NCBI RefSeq assembly: GCF_964355755.1 | Contig: NC_092679.1 | Coordinates: forward strand, 16,914,932 to 16,978,931 | From: Antedon mediterranea | Taxonomy: Eukaryota; Echinodermata; Crinoidea; Comatulida; Antedonidae | Direction: 5' to 3' | DNA length: 64,000 nt | Shown: piece by piece, positions 36,401-49,100 of the stretch | How positions within the stretch are numbered: position 1 is the stretch's first letter | Layout of the letters: each line of letters starts with the position of its first letter | Notes under the pieces: model-generated | Database searches by the model: none | What the model saw: the letters and a program-made list of their open reading frames with translations, nothing else | What the model was told of the DNA's origin: nothing | Program-made: the position numbers and the translations under genes

Positions 36401-39400
36401 TTCTCATAAGAAATTATTCAATATGGTTTTTTGAGAAAAGGTTTCTTTGTTAGAAACTGTTGAAGGTTTTTTTAATGTTAATATATTTTGCATAATTCAT
36501 TTCAAAAAGATACAAAATGAAAAAAAACTATGGGGGATCATGGTAGGCCCTGTTGTCAGTGGTTCCCATGGGCCAGCTAAATGCTCTCTGTACCCCTACA
36601 TTCAGCTTTATCATGCATTTGGGAGCTACTGTAAGTTCACTTAATATTTGCAAGGCTTTCCATCCAGAAATGTCACCAACTTTCCTCTCTCACCCACTCT
36701 ACTGATAAAAAAAAACACCTTCATGATAATACTACCCACTCTTAATTTTCTGTACCTAGGCATAGTTTTTTTAAATATATTTATATTTATTATAATATAA
36801 TAGAAAATAATTAACGATAGAAAAATGTATACAAGCAGGTGGAAGTATCACTTATTAGATATTAGTATGATAAAAGAAATGTTACAAAACAGGTGAACTT
36901 ACATAGTCCAAAGGAAATTACTTTATAAGGGGTAAAAAAAACATTTTTAAATAACAAATAAAGAATCTAAATCTTAAACTTAAAAATGATAATGAAACAA
37001 AACGTATGATATAAATTATGTAGCAAGGAACACTAAACTAAACTATAAAAGATTAACCAGACATAGATAATGTTTAAAAAAGCTCCAGATTATTTTACAT
37101 ATGTTCATTTTGAGAATATCTTTGTATATAATTCCAGACGATGGGAAATGGGAGCAAAGTGATTACTTCTTACACATTTGTATAAATTATTTTAAAGTAT
37201 ATACTATAAAAGAAAAAAAAATTAAAAATTTATTTACAAATTTGAAAGCTTCAGATTATTTTACATGTGTTCATTTTGAGAAAATCTTTGGACAAAAATG
37301 ACAGTCGTGTATATAATTCCAGACGATAGGAAATGGGAGAAAAAAGTGGTCACATCTTGCACATTGGTATACATTATTTTACAGTATAAACTATAAAAGA
37401 AAAAACACTATAAAAAATGAAAAATTTATTTAAAAATTTAAAAGCTCCAGATTATTTTAACATATGTTTATTTTGACAGTCGTATATGATTCCAGAAGAT
37501 GGGAAATGGGAGAAAAAAATGGTCACTTCTTGCACATTGGTATACATAATATTTTAGTATTTCGTTAACTTTTGCAGTGTTTGATACAAAAAAAGGTAAC
37601 ATGACCAAAAGAGGCAAGGAGATGACACTGTAGCTTGTTGCCTACTTGATGTCCAATCTCAGGATTCTGGTTTCAAATGCAAATCATGTTCAGAACATTC
37701 AGTGCTAACTGCCTATGTGACTAATTTAGAAAGTATGGCAGGCTAATTACATTTGCTGTTTTTGGAAGTTAAATGTCCACAAAACCACATCCTGGTCTGG
37801 TTCATAGCTTTTGTCAAACTCTTCCTGAAAATGGTTTACCACTAGGCAAATTTATTGCTGGTTGAACTATTAATGCACATGTGTATTCATATTTTCAAAT
37901 TTTATAACTTGAAAAAATGCAGAGGAAAAAAGTAAACAATAAAAAAAAATGTCTGAAATGGCAGATTTAGTTTGTACATTTGAAATTAAGAAAAAAAAAT
38001 GGTCCTGTTTTGAGACAGCAACCAAGAAAATTGAGTAGCTAAAAATTGGGATGGCATTAATTTATGTCCACATAAAATTACACTACAAGCTAATCAAACA
38101 GTTAATTATTTAATGCATGCAATCAAAGCAATTATTCATGGGACTGTTTTTATTAATGTAGTACGTTCTACAATCCACTAATTTTTTTGTTTTAGATTAA
38201 CACGATTAAGAAATTTCTTAAATTAGTATACCTGCTTATTAACGGTATTGACAGATAAAAGAGAGTTCTATTTCTGTCCAAGCCTAGTTTAACTAAAATG
38301 ACTATGCTCTGTCGCTGACGATGCAAATGACAGAATTAATAAACAAGAATAAATGGCAAAGGAGCAAATAGACACACAACCCACACACCTTCAAAATTAA
38401 TTTAAATCCATATATAGTATAGTATATATTAATATTGTTTAAGTATTATACACAGTGTTGATATTGGACATTTCCTATGTATTGCTAGAGGATTTATATT
38501 AGTGTTTTTTTGCATGTAATAATAGTATTACAAAAATGATATTTTTAAGTGGGCTTTCCACACCTTTATGTCAGTTATATGATGTAAACCATTCTATGCT
38601 AGTTACATGCACCAGCAGATGGTATGCGTATGTTTGCCATAGATAATAAAAGGTGATCACATTCACGAATCAGTAAATAAATTAATTTAATGATAATTGG
38701 AGTGTAAATTTATTTTCTTCCGATTTAAAGAATAATATGAAGAGAATTTTCAGATTAAAATTATGATTTCCTAAAGGTGGATTACCAATGATCTATATAG
38801 TGTATCTAATAATAATACAGTATACCTATATAGTATATCTATATAGTATAACGGTGTAACCTATAATTGGGAACAACTAATTTCTGAGGGAAATACTGAA
38901 TGTTTCAAGGGCCCATTGGTACTTGTGAGGGACACCCCTATTAAGAGGACAATATCATGTATCCCAAATGTGTCCCCTTAATATATTGGTTCTACTGCAA
39001 GTCTGTCATGATCATGCCTAAATGTATACCATAGTAAAATATCTAATAGCATAATTTTAACGTGTACATTTGTCTGTATAGGCAATATACAGTAGTATAA
39101 TTTCTTCCATTGAAGGTTCTTGTAGCCAAACTGATCGTGCCGAATTCAACACGAATCTACGAGCTAAATTCCAAGAAGAATACAATCGTCTGCCAGCGTT
39201 GGAGACGTCCAACCACATCGGGGATGTTGAAATGCGCGTCATTCAGTGGAAATTCAATCAGCTTGATTTGGACAAAAACGATGAGATCAAACTAAGCGAG
39301 ATCAAATCACTTCAGAGGATGTTAAAAAAGTTTGTGAAACCGAAAAAATGTGCAAAAACATTTTTTGTGCATTGCTCTTCTGCGCATAACGGCCAGATTA

Positions 39401-42400
39401 CAAGGAAGGCGTGGTCACAGTGCTTAGGCCTGGCGACGAGTAAGTCCTTTATTTAAAGTAGAAATGCATGAGAATGTGAGGTTATATAGCAAGATTATCC
39501 GCACTGCATCCAATACCTGAAAAATGGTCAATGCACAAGCATAAAAGTACTACAATTTGAAACAATTTGGTAGGGAATTCCCTAAATTTTAATTTTCTTT
39601 TTAATTAATGATTATTTTTTTATTTTGATTTTCTTAACTTTTGATCGTCTTAATTTCAAAGGGTTGGAGCACAAACACATTATATTGATAGGGATAATTG
39701 CACTTTAGAGCACTGTATTGTAATGCATGTTGGAATTGAAACTCATCATTATCAATCCAGTCACCCACAAGATGAAAATTAACTTCAAAATAAAAATTTC
39801 AGCTTATAAATCATACTGGCTGCAAAAACTTATTCAAATTGACTGAACTCTCGTTTCCAACAATTTAAAGACAGCATTTGCGATTCTCAATTTTTAAAGT
39901 GTTTATAGAGGCAACTACAGTTTGATTAAAAGTGTGGTTCTCACGCTGTGAGGTTGATTGGTTTGTGAAATGATGACAAGCACGTCACAGAGCTGTCTGT
40001 TTATTAGACATTTGTTGATATATGGTTCTATTCAGAGAAATAACATTAACACTCCACGAAAATTTAATAACTTAAAATTACAATTTCAAATTTGAAAACT
40101 AATTAATACAAACCAAAGATAATTATTAGTGAATTTTACATTTAGGGATAGTGTCAAATTGATTCTACTGCAGGTACTGCAGTAACTGTTTACCCTGTTT
40201 ATTCAATACTAAATCATTTGTAGAAGAACAAAAAAGGAAATTACTGCAGTAGAATAATTTTGACCACTATCCCTTGCATCCTCAAGTAACATTTTCCAAT
40301 TTTGAATTAATAGTTTGTAGTTTTTGTTGTTGCTATGTACTATTTTTGGCAATACCAGTTGGATGTTTCATTAATAATTTTCAGTTCACTCCTAGGTATG
40401 ATTGAAAAGGCCTTTTGGATGCTTTCCCCCTCCCCATCAGGGTCAAAAGCTGTAGCTGAGCTAAGAGATACATCAGGTATCAAAGTTTCTTTCTTTTATT
40501 GTGGAAACAAGTCCAAATGTAGATACATATCGGGTGTTGGGATGTCCTCCCTAGCTTCTAAGAACATGTACCGTATACCACACAATCATACATTAGTAAC
40601 CTTTCTTTGGGTTCTGCCTTCCTTTGGGAAATTCCTATAGTAGGGAACACATTCCTGTTAAAGGGGAAATATACATTTTAACACAGCCAACCCAGGCCTG
40701 GTCTTTTAAGGCGAGTGAGTGCGATCACTCACCTAAGACTCCTAAACTGACCTTGAGGAGTGCGATTCACAACATGCTTAAATACAAACATCACACCACC
40801 TACAGCATCCTGAATGGAGTGCAATTTGTAGCACACCTATAATTTTCAAAAGACAAGGCCTGCCAACCCCTACTCAGGGTATTTCTCATTTAAGGGATAC
40901 TACTGTATGCAGGGTCATCAGGAAATTGATTTATTGATTAATGGAATGCTAAGAGAAAAAAAAGAGATATCTGTATTTCTTCAATCTTAATTATATATCT
41001 TTGTACATTCTTGCATTCTCAATTGTAACATATTACATATGCTGCTTTAATAGGGAAAAAAGGAAAAACTAGGTTAATAGAAACGTTTTTTTAAACTTTT
41101 TGCCCATTATAATATTTCACCACCGCACCCTAAATTCTTAAAATATACCTTAATCTGTAACTACATCTTTAAGCTCTTAAATCTGTTCATTCATTCTTTG
41201 GTTGGGTTAAGTTGACTTAATGGATATGTGCTCTAACATTATCTACACATAACCTTTCAGCACAGACAGATTTCGAAAATCACGTTTTATGCCCAGAACA
41301 CATTATTTTTACACAAGCTGCACATTACCGAAAACATGTCTTCCGGAGAACTTAAGATTAAGAATTATTTAAGGCCTTGCTTTTTATGTGTGGTCTACTA
41401 AAATAAGGTCAAGTTTTAATAGCAAAATAAGGACTACCCATATTCTGAACTTGGTTGAGATTAAAAGTTACTCCAATTAAACAAATTTAGATGTTAGAAG
41501 TTATTAAACACTTGGAATTGTATATGAATGTGAGCTTTTGTGGGTTTAATGGTATGGCATTTGCCTAATATGCAAGAGGTTATGGGTTCAAATCCTAGTG
41601 AAGTTCCCCTTGAACTTTCCCTTGAATTTTATTCTTTTGTTAAAATGTGTTTATATAAAATTTATATTATGTTTGTTTTCGTTATTCGTTTAATCCGAAC
41701 CCAGATGAGGAGAAGTGTTGCAAGCGCCCTCTTTTGGAAGAAGTAAATTCACGGGCCGGTATGTTTTTCATTCTTTGATTTTTTTTTCTGTTTTCACTTT
41801 CTTGTTGTAGTATTAGACAGTAGTCTAGAGATAGATTTAGTAATATTGCATATCATTCATTTGTTGTATTGATTGTAGTTGTATATAGATAGTAAATAGA
41901 GTTATTAATATTTTGTTGGTTGATTTGTTTGTTTAGAATATAGTACAGAGTACTCTAGTTGTGTTCTATTTTTTTCTTTCTTTTAATGTTACTGTAGTTG
42001 GTAGATTTTAAAGCTCAGGTACAGGCATGAATTTTAAATATAATATTTGGTTAATTGTACATAAATCAAATATTTGTAACAGAAATCGAGACGAAAAAAC
42101 ATGAATTTTCCTTAATTATGGTCAAATACAAAATTTGGCAAAATTCTTCCATAAAAACCAGGAAGACTTTTTTTCAGTAGTTATGTAGTTAACCTAATGT
42201 AATAACATGTCTGGTGACTCCCTAGACGGTGAAAAAAGATGGTGGATATACGGTGGATAATTTTTGCTATAGCATGAAAATAAAAATCTGAAGTTGAATA
42301 AAAATATCAGAAATGTAATATTCAAGTTATATTACCTATATTTAGTCATCTGATGAAATTTTTTACCACACCGTTTATTTTTCATAGCTTATTAAAATGC

Positions 42401-45400
42401 CTCTCTATTTACAAAATTTGTGTACAAAAGAATAGAGATTTTACTGTGTAATTTGAACTATCCCCCACTGATAAGAAAGTGCTTATTTTCAACAAGCTCG
42501 TGTAACACAAATAAAATCCCAAAAATTATGAAACATAGGGGAAACTATAGATCGATAATTATTGGAATGTATGATCAATATAAATTTTTTGCCCACACCT
42601 GACCTCTAAACTCATATTTATTGTTAAAAAATTTCAAATGATTTTGATAGGCTAATTGGACAAATGTATTTTAATCACACTTTTTACATGTTTAGTGTTT
42701 TATTTTATTCTATTTTAACCAATTTATTTAGTTTCAATATAAAACAATCTTTTATGATGACCACACCCAAACTTCAAAAATAAATTTAAAATATTAACAT
42801 TTTTTTCTCAAAAATAACTGCTAAATGCATGTACGGAAATAGAAGAAGTGTGATGCTAGGTTATATCAATAAATCTTGTGGACTTTAATAATCATAAAAG
42901 ATATATTACACTGTGGCCACACACAAGATAAATTTCTTGTCTGGGTCTAAACCTGTATCCTATATAGAATTAACATTGGATAAGATTTCGTAATTCGACA
43001 CTACGGAAACATTTCATATTGAGATGTTAGGTGCAACAAGGTATTTTGATTGGGGTCATATAACCAGTTATTAAACTGCTGATGACATATTGAAATTGAC
43101 ACAAAATCGCTGTCATGCGAAGACCACTCAAAATCTTTGTTTCTCTTAGCCTTTAATAAACCATAATGGATTGAAATCACACATGTATACAAATGCTGTT
43201 GGGTACACCTGGTTTGGATTTCATGTAAATCAAAAGTCGGTCATACTACACATACTATACATTACACTATAAGGATTGCGGCTATGTGCTACAAGGTATT
43301 TTGATTGGCATCGTATAGTTGGCTATTAAACCAATGGTGATGTACTGCAATAGACAACTTTACAGCTGCTTTTGCGCTTCATAAGCATTGCTTTTACAAA
43401 TGGCTCCGATACCATACAATGAATTGAAATGACACTTGCATACAGATCCTGTCAAGGAGTGGCAATAGGTCCTCTCACAAAAATATCTTTTTATCATAAA
43501 ATAAATAAACATAATCATAGTGTTGCAATCATTTTATTCTAGTGAAAATAATTTAGTTTGGCAAAAAGAAGAAACTTTGCTAAAACTTAGTCGTGTGCTT
43601 GACGTATAATACAGCAGTTTACAGTCCGTTGGTCTTGTGGTCCGTTGGTCTTGTGGCCTAAAACAATGTTATGCTGTGCTACCATGGTTGTATGTCAATT
43701 ATGAATAAATATTTATATTGAATATAAAAGGCACGGTGGCATCCATAATTCTGAAAATTCTCATCATTTCAGTAAATATTATGTGTGTAAAGAAACAATA
43801 GATGGAAGTATAGAGTGCACAGTATGATATAGAGGATCCGTTGGTAGCCCATGCGGTTCAGACAGTTGACATCTTAAGTAACTATCTACAGGTCACACTA
43901 TTATGCAAACGATCTATAGATAGGTGGTCTAGCAGTCTTTATTAATAATAATAAAAAAAATACATTACCAATAGTGTTTAATCATGTTTAATTTAGTTAT
44001 TGTGAATTTGGAATATATAGCATCTGTAATTAGAACAATTTCATATTAAAATTACTCAAAACCTAAATAGCTACAGATCACAGTATTATATTAATAAATA
44101 GATTTATATAGTGCAAATAAACTATGTCTCTATGTGCTCAGCAATAAAGAGAAAGAGTTGAAACCAAAAGGAAGAGAACAAAAAGACAAAAACACCAGCT
44201 AGCATCCAAACAGGTGTATGGGGATACACCATCACCGCTAACTGGGGATAAAGTGTGTAAGTACCCCAGTTAGCATCGGTTAAGTCTTGATCTTTTCAGG
44301 GATCCGGTGCCTCCTAGCCTAGTCAGAAAACAACAACAGGCAAGAAAGGTGAACAAAAGCAAAAATTTAAAAAAGGACTGCAGGTTATCCATCTCATAGG
44401 TGGTCTAACAGTCTTATAATTAATAAAATATACAATAACAATATAAAATACCAGTAGTTCAATTTTTTTTTTTTATGAAATGAGTCAACATTTGGAACAA
44501 TTAAAACCTTATTAGCAACAAATCAAAACTGTTTTAATAAGACTTGACATCGATCAGCTGAATAAAGAAATTAACAGACTAAATCGAGCCTGAATAAATA
44601 GTTATTGACTTCACTTAACCTGACTTCATGGCGAGCAAACGTCTTTTCTGGCCTGGTTTTCTTCGTATCAATTTCACTTGCCACCTACCTCTTTTACATA
44701 TTCACTTTTACGACTCAGTGGGTTGTATCGACAGATCAAACAGTCGTTTCCTTCAACGAGGAAAGAATCAAAATTATTGTAACTTGAGTAACAATTAGGT
44801 AACACTCTTGTGATTTAGATTATGTTTCAAAATTAAATGCTTCCTAAATTTCAACCGCATTACATTTTTTTTTTTCAGATTTTTTTTAAAAAACTTTATT
44901 ATACTAAAATTAAAAATGTTATTTTGTCTGAAAGGGTCATAGAGGTCATAACGTCATCTTCTTCATCAACAGAATGTTTAACTGTTTCCTAAACAGGAAA
45001 TATACATAATATTTGTGGTAAAATTGTCATACATTTATCTAAAAGTTTGCATTTTGAAGAATAAGGGATATTAAACAAATGTTTGCAATATCAAGTAATA
45101 CTAATATAGCCTAACAATTGATTATCATATTTATTAATTATCAACTAACTTGCATGATAGAATCTCAAATGCATGGCCTATTAAAGTGAAACATAGCAAG
45201 TTTATGCTATTTTATTAATATTGTATTGCTTCTTGTGTATGTAGTCAATGCAAAAACCTATCACACTTAAAGATGTATTGTCCCCCTGAAAAAAAATTTT
45301 TTGTTGAATATGCCATTTTAATATAACATAATAGTTATCCACTTTGACCAAAAATTGGATTAAAAAAATGTATTTTAACTGAAAAAACTGTAATTTAAAG

Positions 45401-46135
45401 CAAAAAATGGTCAAATTGGCTGCCAGCCAATAGGTTTTTGGTTGAATTTAACCATTTATTTTGTCATTTTATAAGTGAAAACATTATTGTTTCCATTTTT
45501 TTTCTATGGAAGTGATTAACTTTATTAAAACTACAAAATAACATATTCAAAGTCTGATTTAATTAATCTTCATTTTTTATGTTTTTGGGGGACAATACAT
45601 CTTTAAGTGAGATATTTCCTTTAAGTATTTCATTTAACTCAATAAATATTTCCCTTAAATTGTATCCACTTACCGTAATAGGAGATTTTTTATTTTATGG
45701 GCAAGTGTTTATCTTCTGAATTGACTCAAAATAATTTTATGAAAAAAAAGTATGTAAAAATATTTGGATTTAGGTTATTTTGAAAATTTACTTTTTTAAA
45801 TTTTTATTTATTTATTTATTTATTTGCTATTTTGTTAAAAATTGAATTTATCTAAGAATTTTTGAAAATTTGGTTTTGGGAACAATTTATAAAATAGATT
45901 CTTGCAAATTTTACCATACCAGACCTTATTGCAATAAAGACCTAAATTATTATTAGCTAAGCCTGATACATACAATATAAAACTTTATTTAAACAAAGAC
46001 CATATTGTGCTGTCAAATAAAATTGAAATATTGTAATAAAACATATTTAAATTTTGATTACTTCAGTTGTCTCAAACAAACAAACATGCAGTTATTGATG
46101 CAAGATACCTATATACATATAGCATATTGTTCCAA

Positions 46136-46166
<31 letters not shown>

Positions 46167-49100
46167 GTTGCTATTTTAATTTCTTCTGACCAATTTTTTA
46201 CCTGATAGAACTATGTACGATTTAAGTGTTTGTTTAAATTTGGCAAAAGTAAATAACTTTAAAGTTACCTAAAAAGTGAAATATGAAGTATGAAATATAT
46301 CAGAATGTTCTTTTAAATCACATTTTTTTTTATATATAGATGATACACTGCTTGAAAAACCTGAAAAGACTACATCTCCTCCTGATGGTAAGTTAGTAAG
46401 ATTGTAATACAGTAACCTTCAGCACCTTATATTAAAGGGACCACTTCAGCACCTTAAATTAAAGGGACACCTTCAGGTCTTTTAATTAAAGGGACACCTT
46501 CAGTGCTTTTAATTAAAGGGACACCTTCAGCACCTTAAATAAATAGGACCACTTCAGCACCTTAAATTATAGGGACACCTTCAGAGCTCTTAATTAAAGG
46601 GATACTTCAGCACCTTAAATTAAATGGACACCTTCAGGTCTCTTAATTAAGGGGACCACTTCAGGACCTTAAATTAAAGGGACACCTTCAGCACCTTAAA
46701 TTAAGAGACACCTTCAGCACCCTAAATTAAAGGACACCTTCAAAGCCCTTTAAACGAAGTTAATAATGTACACTGAATATGTGTTGGCCTTATTTTAAAA
46801 ACATATTGCTCCATGTTACTGTTAGCTAAAATGCAAAAGTACTTATGCACATATTCATCCGGTTACTAACACACAATCAAGTGAGTGAACAAAACAAACC
46901 AATTTTAAAGTGCACGCAAGGATATGAAATAGAAAGTTTCCCTCAACATTTCATTTACATATAATCCTGATAATGTTCTAATGGCATCTGACAGCTATCA
47001 GCTGTCAAATTTACCTCACCTCTGAGTGGCTTCCATTCCATACTTTTGATGGAACTGTAAATTTTATTCTTGAATTTAGATTGAATGAATGAAACATTTC
47101 ATTTCAGTAATTGAGTTATTTGCGATTGCATTTTAACTTTTTAACCTTTTCGTGACATGCAGAAATATAGGCCTTTAAATAAATCCTGTAGAACCATTTA
47201 AAATCTTACTAAACACTAGATCTTGTCAGATTAGACATTTCTAAATACTATGTTTCGATTCTTTTTTACTCTTCTGTGACATGCAAAAATGTAGGACTTA
47301 AGGTGATCCAATTAAAGGAGATTTTTTTTCAGAATTTTGCTAGCACACTACATTTTCTAAGACTAAACTTTTCTAAAATGGTAGCCAAAAAAAAATGTTT
47401 TGGTTTACTGTACTTAAGTTAAAGAAGAAGCATTCAAAATATGTTGATGTTTTTTTTTTACAAAATCATGTACTACGCAGATTCTTGGATTAGACATTTC
47501 TAAAACGGTTACAAAAAAAACTAATTTCAATTTTGTGTTAAGCTCTTCTGTAACATGCAATAAATGGATATTGTATTCAGAATTTTACTAAAACTAGATT
47601 TTCTGACAGAAGTTTAAAAATAGATTAAAATTATCTAAAAAAAAATTAAATTGTGTTCCAACACTCATGTTTTTAACTGAGTATTAAATTGAAAATGTTG
47701 GTAATTTTAACGTTCAAACACCATTTAGCCAGTGAATATTTCTAGTCGATGAATGTGACTATTGTTTTACTATCAAAACAGACATAAACAATTAACTACC
47801 TAAAACTGTAACCAATTATTCAGTGAACTGTTACTGAAAAATGTTACTTAAATTTCAAATAATTAAATTCTATATCTTGCTAAACAAGTTCACATTTCAT
47901 TTATAAGAAAATCTGAAACTTTATCAAGCACCTTTAAGTTATTCTGGCTGCTGAATCGAGACATTAGGGTGCCTCAAAGTATATCCCACTTCATAATACT
48001 ACTTCAAGTTATGCCTCAAAAGGACAAGTGCACTAAAGGGATATATTGTATCAATATTCAACATTAAATTGTTGACAGAGACAAAAAGTGCTGGAGAAAT
48101 TTGAATCTTAGAGTTGTCCATGTATTAATTAAACCCATTATAAATACAGCCCTGGGGAAGAACAACAATGTGTTGATCTAGGCATCAATGGATAAATAAA
48201 GCAAATAGCCTATACATGCAGTATGCTTTAAATTAATTTAGTCTTACAAAATAATCTAAAGAAATCTAAATAAAAAGACAAAAACAGTTAACATCGCTGT
48301 CAAACTTGCTAATCACCCTTAGACAGTACAACCAGAATAAAAAAATTTAATTAAAAACAAGTCGCTGTAGGTAGAACATATGGGTTTTGTCAAGAAAAGC
48401 ATCTATAATATCTTAAGTATCATAAATATTTGTCTGTCTGTTACATCACAACAACATATGTGGAACATTGGAACTTTCTGTTCTTAAGATTGAACCAGTA
48501 ATATGATTGTGTACGTTTTCTACTGACAATTATCAATTTATTATTAGACTACCCGTGTAACGTAGAACGTGCCGACGCTTTAGCAAAGGAAAAGCAAGCA
48601 CCCGAGAGAGGCGTGTTCATCCCACGGTGTATAGGCAGCAACTACGACCCCATACAATGCCACAAGGAAGCAAAATACTGTTGGTGTGTTAATGTTACAA
48701 CTGGACACCCTATCAGTGGAACGTCTCTGAAAGTTGACGTATCTATTCCTGGTTTTGCGTCTACACTGAACTGTAACCAAAATGTTGAAACGAGTACAAA
48801 CAAAGTTGATTCTACACCAGCTCCTGCTGTTTTTAAAGGTAAAAATTGTTAATACACTCTTCCTCTAATTAAAAGATCATTTATGGGACCCAGGTTTTAG
48901 TGATCTTTAGTAGCTTTGGTCTCTAGAATCCCTTTAACTGAAGACCGCCACTAGAAGTGGTCTTTCAATTACACTATTTAGCGGGAAATTTAAACGTCAG
49001 AGTGGTTACTGTACTACGCTATCTCCCATACTAGAACTTTTAAACATTTTACTGAACTTTGGAAATTTGGTAAAGCAGACTTCATAACATGTTTAACAGA

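Noticed and set aside
41550-41615. Functional tRNA-Ile(AAT) gene
   Set aside because: The anticodon stem and box B are present, but acceptor arms do not pair and the D-arm is irregular. It is better explained as a SINE head or pseudogene.
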